A DNA stretch of 64,000 bases from positions 1-64,000 of the forward strand of contig NZ_FRCT01000019.1 in NCBI RefSeq assembly GCF_900143025.1, read 5' to 3'. This document shows positions 34,901-42,605 of this stretch, piece by piece (positions within the stretch are counted from its first letter, which is position 1; each line of letters opens with the position of its first letter). Made by a program: the position numbers and the translations under genes. Under the pieces are notes generated by a model. It saw only the letters and a program-made list of their open reading frames with translations, had not been told where the DNA came from and ran no database searches. Origin of the DNA: Ruminococcus flavefaciens (GTDB lineage Bacteria > Bacillota > Clostridia > Oscillospirales > Ruminococcaceae).

Positions 34901-36538
34901 TCAGTCTCTGTAGATAGAGCCGTCTTCGATGCTCTGAAGAACACCTGCACACATACCCTTCCACTGTGCGATCTCAGCCTCGTCATAGGAGATGACCTTC
35001 TTAGCCCAGTTGCTGCAATGAGCACAGGCATTAGGAGCTGTCTGACCCTCTTCGAGGATATCGTTTACGCAAAGTGAGTTTGCGCAGTTGTTGTTATTGA
35101 TGAAGTGCTCAAGGAAGCCGTCCAGCTTCTTGTTGTCAACATACACCTTAGGAAGATGCATAGTTCTTCCGTAAGCCATCATAGCCTCGGGCTTGAGTCT
35201 TTCCATCCATCTCATCTTAGGTACTCCTGGAGGAGGACCGCCGACAGGCATACCTGCTGGAGGAGCGGTGATACCGTTTTTCTTTGCCCATTCCTCAGGC
35301 TCGCCCGGTCTTGGAGGTCTGCCTTCCATTACCCACGGAGGAGGACCACCGGCAGGCATACCCATAGGAGGACCGCCTGCACCCATAGGTGGCATACCCA
35401 TTGGAGGAGCAGTTATACCGTTTTTCTTTGCCCATTCCTCAGGCTCGCCCGGTCTTGGAGGTCTGCCTTCCATTACCCACGGAGGAGGACCGCCGGCAGG
35501 CATACCCATAGGAGGACCGCCTGCGCCCATTGGAGGCATACCCATAGGAGGTGCGCCTGCACCCATTGGTACACCTGCGGGAGGACCGCCTGCACCAACA
35601 TTGAGACCTTCCTTAGCCTGATCGGGACGTGTTGCGATTGTCTTAGCCTGTGGCCAGTTTACTATATCAAGAAGATTTCCGTCGTAGGACTCTGCCATGT
35701 AGCTCTTTACTACTCTTTCGAGGAAATCGGTTGTTCTTGTTCTGTCTATGAGCTTGATAGAGAAGTGCTTGTTGCCTGTCTCCTCAGCAAGCTCTCTGTA
35801 GAAGTGAACGTCCTCAGGACGAATGAACTCAGCTGTAAGTATAGCGGCAGGGTGAGTTACTTTCTTATATGCACAGTTTACAAGTGAATAATCCATTGAG
35901 AAAAGCTCAGGGTCTGAGTGACCTACGAAGCAGCCGTGTGCAAGGCGGAATGGACATTCTCTGAGGCAGAGATTGTTAGCTATTACACGGAGATGAAGGT
36001 CTGTATCCTTGTACTGTGTGAGAACCTTTCTGAGCAGATCGAACTTTCTGTTGAATCCGTGATCGAGAGTGATCTCGTCAACGCCCCAGTTGCGCCAGTA
36101 TTCGATATGCTGGATAGTTGTAGGATAAGCATAGAGACCAAGTGTTACGAAAACGTCCTTGAATTCTCTCTTTACATACTTGATAAGGATAGGCGAATTA
36201 AGAGTAAATGCTCTTATGCCGAGATCGTACATCTGGTGGATAAAATCACGTATCTTCTTGCCCACAACAGGGTCTATCTCGTTCTGATCCATAGAAAGCG
36301 GATTTATGAGGTAATTGAAGGTGATATCACGCTTCTGACATTCCTTGACATAATCAGCAAGCTGATCCAGTGTGAAGTCAGGGATAATAGAAGCGGTACG
36401 TCCGCCCGGAAGTCCGTCAAATTTAAGCTTTCCGAAGAAGCTTGTGATAGCGTGCTTTTTGTCGTACTGATCGACAAAATCAAATAGCTTGTAATCGAAA
36501 TTACAGCCCAGGTCAAATGAAATTGAATCCTGATTCAT
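34901..36538 (-). CDS. U32-peptidase-like TIM-barrel protein with Pro/Gly/Met repeats
   Basis: 545 residues from MNQDSISFDLG; AGGGAG lies nine bases upstream, while an earlier ATG abuts it. The N-terminal TIM-barrel (about 1-320) resembles the peptidase U32 family: SFFGKLKFDGLPGGR, then GIRAFTLNSPILI, then HLRVIANNLCLRECPF and a following Cys set (CLREC, GCF, NCAYK) that could hold an Fe-S cluster as in UbiU/RlhA proteins. Residues about 325-455 are Pro/Gly/Met-rich and hold two exact-register 48-residue repeats. The C-terminal part has four more Cys (CANSLC, CAHC). Members of the family act on RNA bases, quinones or proteins; this one's target is unknown. Confidence 0.65.
   Translation of the reverse strand: MNQDSISFDLGCNFDYKLFDFVDQYDKKHAITSFFGKLKFDGLPGGRTASIIPDFTLDQLADYVKECQKRDITFNYLINPLSMDQNEIDPVVGKKIRDFIHQMYDLGIRAFTLNSPILIKYVKREFKDVFVTLGLYAYPTTIQHIEYWRNWGVDEITLDHGFNRKFDLLRKVLTQYKDTDLHLRVIANNLCLRECPFRLAHGCFVGHSDPELFSMDYSLVNCAYKKVTHPAAILTAEFIRPEDVHFYRELAEETGNKHFSIKLIDRTRTTDFLERVVKSYMAESYDGNLLDIVNWPQAKTIATRPDQAKEGLNVGAGGPPAGVPMGAGAPPMGMPPMGAGGPPMGMPAGGPPPWVMEGRPPRPGEPEEWAKKNGITAPPMGMPPMGAGGPPMGMPAGGPPPWVMEGRPPRPGEPEEWAKKNGITAPPAGMPVGGPPPGVPKMRWMERLKPEAMMAYGRTMHLPKVYVDNKKLDGFLEHFINNNNCANSLCVNDILEEGQTAPNACAHCSNWAKKVISYDEAEIAQWKGMCAGVLQSIEDGSIYRD
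35267..35554 (-). repeat. Two tandem 144-bp coding repeats
   Basis: 35267-35410 and 35411-35554 encode two nearly identical 48-residue units. Each contains APPMGMPPMGAGGPP, then PPPWVMEGRPPRPGEPEEW and AKKNGIT. The nucleotide units are almost identical, which indicates recent duplication. Confidence 0.9.
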
Positions 36539-36577
36539 GTTACACATCTCCCTAAAATTAAGATCGGGACATAACAC

Positions 36578-36818
36578 ACGTTGTACCGGATAATTTACGA
36601 TATTCGCTAAAAAGCGAAATGTAAGTCAGTTTTTGTATGTATGAAAGCGGACTCAGTGTTTATTCCCCCGCAGTAGTCCCACAGAAAAATTATATCATTT
36701 CTTCGCATATGTGTCAATACCTTCTGTAATTTATTGGGAGATTATTTAAGTTTGTATTTGTTTAAAATGTCCAAAAACAGGTGAAATTAATAGTGAAGCT
36801 GTCAGTTGGGAAAGGGTA
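36578..36818. other. Divergent intergenic region
   Basis: Space between the U32-like gene (-) and the polymerase operon (+). Nothing recognisable apart from the promoter and LexA box that follow it on the polymerase side. Confidence 0.4.
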
Positions 36819-36847
36819 TTGACAAGAATGGATTTGAGTGATATAAT
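36819..36847 (+). promoter_or_regulatory. Sigma-A promoter of the Y-family polymerase operon
   Basis: TTGACA (36819-36824), 17-bp spacer, TATAAT (36842-36847). Confidence 0.88.
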
Positions 36848-36854
36848 ATAAAAA

Positions 36855-36866
36855 GAACAAACGTTC
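36855..36866 (+). promoter_or_regulatory. LexA (SOS) box
   Basis: GAACAAACGTTC matches the Gram-positive LexA/DinR consensus GAAC-N4-GTTC exactly. It sits eight bases after the -10 element, where bound LexA would block transcription. Confidence 0.9.
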
Positions 36867-36880
36867 TAAAGGAGGCGGCT

Positions 36881-38383
36881 ATGGAAAGAGTTTATATCGC
36901 TATTGATCTGAAGTCCTTTTATGCTTCGGTAGAATGTGCTGAGCGAGGTCTTGATCCCCTTGACACAAATCTTGTGGTTGCGGATAAGAGCCGCACCGAT
37001 AAGACCATATGCCTTGCGGTATCGCCGTCACTGAAAGCCTGCGGTATCCCCGGAAGACCGAGACTGTTCGAGGTGGTCGCAAAGACAGCAGAGATAAATG
37101 ATATGCGGAGAATGAAAGCTCCGCGGAGAAAATTCAGGGGCAAGTCCTGCATTGCAAGCGAGCTTGCTGCCGATCCGTCCCTTGAACTGGACTATATAAC
37201 GGCGACTCCGCGAATGGCGCTGTATATAAGCTACAGCACAAGGATATATCAGATATATCTTAAATACGTTGCTCCAGAGGATATACACGTTTACTCCATT
37301 GACGAGGTATTTATCGACGTTACTGCTTATCTTGACACCTACGGCATGACTGCCCATGAGCTTGCCATGACCATGATAAGAGATGTGCTGAAAGCCACTA
37401 AGATAACCGCTACAGCAGGCATAGGAACTAATATGTACCTTTGCAAGATAGCTATGGATATTGTTGCAAAGAAGATGCCTGCGGACAAGGACGGAGTTCG
37501 TATCGCGGAGCTTGACGAAATGTCCTATCGCCGTCTTATGTGGGAGCATCAGCCCCTTACGGACTTCTGGCGCTTGGGCAGAGGCTATGCGGAAAGGCTG
37601 AAGCACTGCGGACTATTTACAATGGGAGATATAGCAAGGTTTTCAACGTCCGAGTTCGGGGAAAGAGCGCTGTATAAGATGTTCGGAGTCAATGCGGAGC
37701 TCCTTATCGACCACGCATGGGGGTGGGAGCCATGTACTATTGCAGATGTGAAAAGCTACCGTCCCGAGACTAACAGTATAAGTTCGGGACAGGTATTGCA
37801 GGAGGCTACAGAGTGCAGAACGGCTCGGCTCATAACGTGGGAAATGGCGGATATGCTGACGCTGGAGCTTCTTAGCAAAGGGCTTGTCACAGACCAGCTC
37901 ACCCTGACTGTGGGCTATGATGTAAAAAATCTGCAAAACGAGGATATAAGGCGGAGCTATGAGGGCAAGGTAACTCTTGACCATTACGGCAGGGCTGTGC
38001 CTGTTCATGCTCACGGCACGGCGAACCTTGACTTGCCCACAGCTTCGTCGAAGCTCATAACCGAAGCCATGATGAAGCTTTTTGACCGCATAACGGACAG
38101 CCGCCTGCTGGTGAGAAGGATAACCGTAAACGCAAACAGGGTAGTGCCCGAAGGCTCGGTCAGGGAGGAGATGATACAGCTGGATTTTTTCTCCGATCCC
38201 GAGGAAAATGAGAAGCTCCGTCAGCAGGAGCAGGCGGAGCGTATGCGCGAGAAAAATCTACAGCTGGCTATGCTGAAAATGAAGGAGAGATACGGCAAGA
38301 ACGCAGTACTCCGCGGAAGCAACTTTTGCGACGGAGCTACAGCACGGCTGCGCAACCGTCAGATAGGCGGACACAGAGCTTGA
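36881..38383 (+). CDS. Y-family DNA polymerase (UmuC/DinB type)
   Basis: 500 residues. The catalytic carboxylates are visible: Asp9 in IAIDLKSFYASVE and Asp141-Glu142 in YSIDEVFIDV. The finger region CLAVSPSLKACGIPGR and thumb/HhH stretch (FWRLGRGYAERLKHCGLFTMGDIA) are typical, and a little-finger domain lies at about 290-420. A C-terminal charged extension is rich in Glu, Arg and Met. The enzyme performs error-prone translesion synthesis. GGAGG precedes ATG, just after the LexA box, so it is DNA-damage inducible. A YolD-like gene follows 23 bp later. Confidence 0.92.
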   Translation: MERVYIAIDLKSFYASVECAERGLDPLDTNLVVADKSRTDKTICLAVSPSLKACGIPGRPRLFEVVAKTAEINDMRRMKAPRRKFRGKSCIASELAADPSLELDYITATPRMALYISYSTRIYQIYLKYVAPEDIHVYSIDEVFIDVTAYLDTYGMTAHELAMTMIRDVLKATKITATAGIGTNMYLCKIAMDIVAKKMPADKDGVRIAELDEMSYRRLMWEHQPLTDFWRLGRGYAERLKHCGLFTMGDIARFSTSEFGERALYKMFGVNAELLIDHAWGWEPCTIADVKSYRPETNSISSGQVLQEATECRTARLITWEMADMLTLELLSKGLVTDQLTLTVGYDVKNLQNEDIRRSYEGKVTLDHYGRAVPVHAHGTANLDLPTASSKLITEAMMKLFDRITDSRLLVRRITVNANRVVPEGSVREEMIQLDFFSDPEENEKLRQQEQAERMREKNLQLAMLKMKERYGKNAVLRGSNFCDGATARLRNRQIGGHRA

Positions 38384-38406
38384 TATCTCGGAAAGGAGGC
38401 TTTAAT

Positions 38407-38808
38407 ATGTCGGGACAGTATGACGATATAATAAATATGCCGCACCATGTCTCAAAGACGCGGGCGCAGATGCCGCGGAGGAACCGTGCGGCTCAGTTCG
38501 CGCCCTTTGCGGCTCTTACAGGTTATGAGGACGCTATTGACGAATCCGCAAGGCGTACAGATGCAAAAGCCGAGCTGTCCGAGGACGAAGCGGCTGAGCT
38601 GAACAAAAAAATACAGCTCCTCAGCGCACGTATCGCTTCAGAGCCTTATTGCGAGATAACCTATTTTGTTCCCGATAAGCATAAATCGGGAGGGCGGTAT
38701 ATGACCGTTACGGGGAATGTGCGCTTCATAGAGGAAGCAACACGGCAGATAGTTTTCTGCGGCGGTATGCGCATACCGCTTGATGATATCATAAAGATAT
38801 CCCTATAA
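38407..38808 (+). CDS. YolD-like accessory protein of the Y-family polymerase
   Basis: 133 residues from MSGQYDDIINMPHHVS, with AAAGGAGG upstream. The N-terminus RRNRAAQFAPFAALTGYEDAI and the C-terminal beta region (GNVRFIEEATRQIVF) match the small YolD-like proteins that travel with UmuC-type polymerases in Firmicutes. It is cotranscribed with the polymerase under LexA control. It probably acts like UmuD by partnering the polymerase; this is known by association, not biochemically shown for most members. Confidence 0.75.
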   Translation: MSGQYDDIINMPHHVSKTRAQMPRRNRAAQFAPFAALTGYEDAIDESARRTDAKAELSEDEAAELNKKIQLLSARIASEPYCEITYFVPDKHKSGGRYMTVTGNVRFIEEATRQIVFCGGMRIPLDDIIKISL

Positions 38809-39879
38809 AGAGCAACAGCCCTATCCCTGCCCAATCGGAGATAAGACTGTTCTGATCTGCCCTCTTACAAAAGGATATGGATAGCAAAGGAATTACTTAC
38901 AATATATCACAAAGACCGCCTATAGTCTTTGTAAAAATGCTTTTTTACGATCTCTGCGTGATACTGCGTATGTCCCTGATATTCGCGCTATCCTGTCGAA
39001 TAAACAGGGAACAGCAAACCCGAATGCAGGACAGGGGAGTATAGTGCAGAGCCTCCCCGCCTGCGGGTCTGTTGACTTTGTATTGCATCGTCGAGGCAAT
39101 GCTGCTGCCTGCCTGAAAGACGGCAGGACTTAACTCCGATATAAAACCTGCCAATGGCAGGTGAGAGTGTTTATATTATCACTGTGTCTGTAACATTTTA
39201 CTCTGTTTGCAGGTAATACCGCCGAGGACAAAGGTGACGGGAGAGGGGCCGTCAGCCTTTGTGCCCGAAAAAACGTGCCGTTTGCCTCGCCGATACAGAA
39301 GCTTCATTGCTTTCACGAGTCTCGTGATCGGGAAAGCTCGGAACCCTCCTGAAATAACTTGAAAATGGATATTCAAGTGTACACAGCCTTGACAGAGTGT
39401 ACATATTTTGACTTTCTCTGCATGATCTGCGTGTTTCTGCAAAGAAAGTACGAAATCGCAGTTAAGATAGGAGCGTCCTCAGAGGTGTCGTGGAAATAAC
39501 AGCCGTTTTATTCGGGAACTGTTTTTATGGGAGGGGTAACAGGTTCATCCGACTGATTATTTCCACATCAGCCCTCAGGATTGCTGCAATATCGGTGTCT
39601 CATTATAAGATATGTGCCTGAAATATCTCTCCGCTTGAACTGAGACAGACCGTATTTGCATGAATTGCACTGAAAAAGGCTCCCGCAGATCATTGCTGTG
39701 GGAACAGTGTGATAGACCGCTGCCGCATTGAGCAGCAGCGATAATCACATTTGGAGATCTCTCCAAATTTTAATATCCCTTATAGCCTATTTGCTATAAC
39801 ATTATTATAAATAAAATGTGAATTGATAACAACCTATAAAAGAAATATTTGGTGGACAAAATGAAGAGAATTTGCGAAA
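38809..39879. other. 1.1-kb stretch without a convincing gene
   Basis: Short frames here lack ribosome sites and protein-like composition. Structural signals include: GCCTGCCTG ... GACGGCAGG and CCTGCCAATGGCAGG near 39105-39165; an inverted pair GTGGAAATA / TATTTCCAC at 39490-39498 and 39558-39566; and the hairpin ATTTGGAGA / TCTCCAAAT with a T run at 39749-39771. The last may end a transcript of either strand. It could hold a structured RNA or be decayed DNA. Confidence 0.4.
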
Positions 39880-39923
39880 AAAGCCCACACTGACCGAATA
39901 TTGCGGTCAGTGCGGGCTTTTTT
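39880..39923. terminator. Terminator of the second anti-sigma operon
   Basis: AAAGCCCACACTGACCG / CGGTCAGTGCGGGCTTT hairpin with flanking A and T runs, eight bases after the stop at 39931 (minus strand). Confidence 0.85.
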
Positions 39924-39930
39924 AAACATT

Positions 39931-41517
39931 TTACCTTAGCATACTGCGAAGTTCAGCTATTGCTTGTTCTCCGACTTCAAATTTGAAATGGAACTCGATA
40001 GGCTCAACTGACATAACGATTTCCAATTTGCCGTTTTCAAGAAGGTACATTACACCCGAAAATGCTGGAACATTATCATCTTCCGAAATAGCAACGTTAA
40101 AGAACAGCGAGCATAATATGTCTTTTCTGTCATCGTATGGATAATCGAAATAGGACGGCGTATCCCTGTAAGTATCAAGGAATTCGTATATACTGTCCTT
40201 ATTGGAATAGGGCTGATATTTTGCAAGCTCCTTGTCCAGATATCCTGTTATATTCAGATTGTTCCACAAGCCTCTTGTGTCGATGAGCTCGCCGATAGAA
40301 TCGGGATCAAACGTTTCTGAATTCAGGAAACGTGCTTCGCCGTTAGCGAACACCGCTACACACAGGAAATAAGGATCATAGTCCATATATCCGTATATAT
40401 CACAGGAATATCTTTTTGTATCGACGCTGGTGATATAGCTCTTTACCAATGACATATCGGGTATACGGTCATCAAGGACATCAAATCCAACATGATCAAT
40501 GTATATAAAATAAGGTATCGTTGTCGTTGCAGGAGGTGTCTCAGATATAGGAGTCGTTGTAGATAATGCCGGGATATCAGGTGCTGCTGTCGAAGTCTTC
40601 ACTACAGTGGTGGTAGCCCATGGAGGTGTACTTGTTGCCACAGGAATCTGTCGAGTGGTGAAGCTGTATGCCAGCGTGGTCGTATATACGCGAGTCGTAG
40701 ATGTCGCCGGAACTGTTGTGTATACACGAGTGGTAGACGTTGCAACAGGCGAATACCATGTGGTAGTGGACGTATATGCGGGTCTGGTATATAACGCTGT
40801 AGTAGAGGTAAGAACAGGAGAGCGCATTGTAGTAGTCGTCGTATACGCAGGTCTTGTGTATACAGCAGTAGTGGTGCGTGTATATACAGGCTCGGACATT
40901 TTTGAAGCAGTCGTTGTTGCATGACGGGTCGTCGTAGATGTACGCAGAGATGTACGGACCGTAGTTGTTGTGCGCACATAAGATGTTCGTGTTGTCGTTG
41001 ATGAATGGCGTAAGGTAGTTCTTACGTTATGGTTCGGACTGCCGTTTGAAGCAGTTATCTCAATGCTGGAAGCCGTAGTTCTTAATGTAGTAACACTGCT
41101 GTTGTTGTCTGATTTTTTAGTAGTCACATTGCCTGAGCTGCTGTGACTTGCTGCGGAGGTGGTTCTTGCGTCGGCAGTTCCGCTTTGCGCAGATGCAGCA
41201 GAAGAAGCTGCTGTGGTTATCAGAATATCATCTGCCGATGTAACGGCGGTGGTTTCTGTAGTTATATCATTATAATCAGTTGTCTCAACTGTTGTTAAGA
41301 CAGGAGAAGGAGCGGTATAATCATTTTTATTTGGAGAAGGTTTGATATCTCTGAGCATATCGATATTCCATATGCCTATGCCTACAGCTATCATTATGCA
41401 GCAGCTGAGGGCTATTGTGGCATTTCTGATGAACAGAGCCTTCTTGCGTTTCTTTTCTTTCAGATATTCTTCTCTGCGCTGAAAAATACTATTAGCGATC
41501 TCTTTATAGTCTTTCAT
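39931..41517 (-). CDS. Membrane anti-sigma-like protein with long Thr-rich region
   Basis: 528 residues from MKDYKEIANSIF; AAGGAGGG lies eight bases upstream. About 37 cytoplasmic residues are followed by one membrane segment (about 37-56). A very Thr-rich spacer of about 270 residues has repeated blocks such as TSTTRVYTT and YTRPAYTTTT, and an outside domain of about 180 residues ends the protein. It overlaps the sigma gene by 14 bases. The layout and the N-terminus (MKDYKEI... EYLKEKKRKK) mirror the protein at 2321-3718, but the outside domain differs, as expected if each copy senses a different signal. The Thr-rich region should be glycosylated or extended across the wall. Confidence 0.6.
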   Translation of the reverse strand: MKDYKEIANSIFQRREEYLKEKKRKKALFIRNATIALSCCIMIAVGIGIWNIDMLRDIKPSPNKNDYTAPSPVLTTVETTDYNDITTETTAVTSADDILITTAASSAASAQSGTADARTTSAASHSSSGNVTTKKSDNNSSVTTLRTTASSIEITASNGSPNHNVRTTLRHSSTTTRTSYVRTTTTVRTSLRTSTTTRHATTTASKMSEPVYTRTTTAVYTRPAYTTTTTMRSPVLTSTTALYTRPAYTSTTTWYSPVATSTTRVYTTVPATSTTRVYTTTLAYSFTTRQIPVATSTPPWATTTVVKTSTAAPDIPALSTTTPISETPPATTTIPYFIYIDHVGFDVLDDRIPDMSLVKSYITSVDTKRYSCDIYGYMDYDPYFLCVAVFANGEARFLNSETFDPDSIGELIDTRGLWNNLNITGYLDKELAKYQPYSNKDSIYEFLDTYRDTPSYFDYPYDDRKDILCSLFFNVAISEDDNVPAFSGVMYLLENGKLEIVMSVEPIEFHFKFEVGEQAIAELRSMLR

Positions 41518-42058
41518 ACTCAAAGCCCTCCTTTTCAAGCTTTGATCTCAGCGCAAGCTTTGCTCTGTAGAGGAGATTTTCAATCTGACGGTTGCTTTTG
41601 TGCATTATCTTTGCAGCCTCAGTATTGCTCAGCTCTTCAAAATAGGTCAGGTACAGCACCTGCTTGTAATCGGAGCTGAGAGTCTCCATAGCTCTATGGA
41701 GCGAGATCTTTTGTTCTTCCTTCAGATAATCCTGTTCGATATTCCTCTCATCGGAGATATCGTAGTATTCATCTGCGGGTGTATCGGAAATACGCGATCT
41801 TTTGCGCAATGCGTCAATAGTCACATTGCGGGCGATGGTGTACAGCCATGTCTTGAAGGTGCATTTCCCTGAAAATTTAGGTTTTTTGACGGAAAGTTTG
41901 AAGAACGTATCTTCCATGTACTCTTCGGCAAGGCTGAGGGAGCCTGTAATACCGTTGAGGTAGAGGATAAGACCGTCTTTATAATCGCGGACCAGCTCGA
42001 CTAATCCATTGTCGTCACCGTCAATGTAACGGCGGTAGCTACTTGCACCGTTATCCAT
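41504..42058 (-). CDS. ECF-type RNA polymerase sigma factor (second copy)
   Basis: 184 residues from MDNGASSYRRYI; AAAGGGGGAG lies a few bases upstream. Region 2 contains FKTWLYTIARNVTIDALRK. Region 4 contains FEELSNTEAAKIMHKSNRQ. It is paralogous to the sigma factor at 3702-4259 over its whole length and likewise coupled to a Thr-rich membrane protein. It is divergent from the CotH/dockerin gene at 42606, a likely target. Confidence 0.87.
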   Translation of the reverse strand: MDNGASSYRRYIDGDDNGLVELVRDYKDGLILYLNGITGSLSLAEEYMEDTFFKLSVKKPKFSGKCTFKTWLYTIARNVTIDALRKRSRISDTPADEYYDISDERNIEQDYLKEEQKISLHRAMETLSSDYKQVLYLTYFEELSNTEAAKIMHKSNRQIENLLYRAKLALRSKLEKEGFEYERL

Positions 42059-42091
42059 GAGCTCCCCCTTTCCAAAGGAATGTCCTCTCAC

Positions 42092-42482
42092 TACTTAGAC
42101 GTTTGAGCAGGACTATTCTCTCATATAAATTACCAATTAACAGTATATACCATTTCAGATACCATTAATCTGTGGTATTTCTAATGATACCACATATGAG
42201 AAGAACAGTCAATAGTTATTACTGATTAGTTATCAGTGCTTAGCGGTCGCCGCATCTGTAATGCTTACTGTTATCTGTTCACTGTTCACTCAGCACGAGG
42301 CACCTGAAGCCGACATTTGCAGCATATCGTGTTTTTCATTTCTTGCGGACTTTTTATATTTTGTTCAATTTTTGCTCTGTTAGTTAGTCTTATTTGTGCA
42401 GAATGATATGTAGTATTTATGGGAAACTGCGTAATATCGCGGAGCACGAATACATTACAATCAGCATAAAATCAACATTTTA
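42092..42482. other. Divergent region between sigma and CotH genes
   Basis: No gene. It contains GATACCATTA ... TAATGATACCA repeats around 42157-42193 that can fold, and the phrase GTTCACTCAGCA near 42290, which also occurs near 50865. The latter is probably an interspersed short repeat. Confidence 0.35.
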
Positions 42483-42515
42483 TTAAGATTACTTTAAGAT
42501 TATTTTAAGAATGGA
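42483..42515 (+). promoter_or_regulatory. Three tandem 11-bp direct repeats
   Basis: TTAAGATTACT, TTAAGATTATT and TTAAGAATGGA follow each other without gaps. An 11-bp period with TTAA(G/C)A cores is the layout of binding sites for PhoB/PhoP/OmpR-family regulators. They lie about 90 bp before the CotH gene, where an activator would bind. The regulator is not known. Confidence 0.45.
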
Positions 42516-42605
42516 AATATATCATACAAGTACGATGAAAATGTGAAAACGGCGTTGAGCCGTCAATTATGAAAATATGAAAAATCACAAGATGGAGGGA
42601 ATATT

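Noticed and set aside
35193-35621. Gly/Pro-rich frame on the plus strand
   Set aside because: It is the antisense reading of the Pro/Gly/Met repeats of the U32-like gene and has no ribosome site.
38945-39442. Two minus-strand frames of 69 and 87 codons
   Set aside because: No ribosome sites, no protein-like composition, and they lie over inverted repeats; more likely non-coding.
40607-40924. Open frame on the plus strand rich in Val
   Set aside because: It is the antisense shadow of the Thr-rich repeat of the anti-sigma-like protein; Val-rich translation is the expected mirror of Thr codons.
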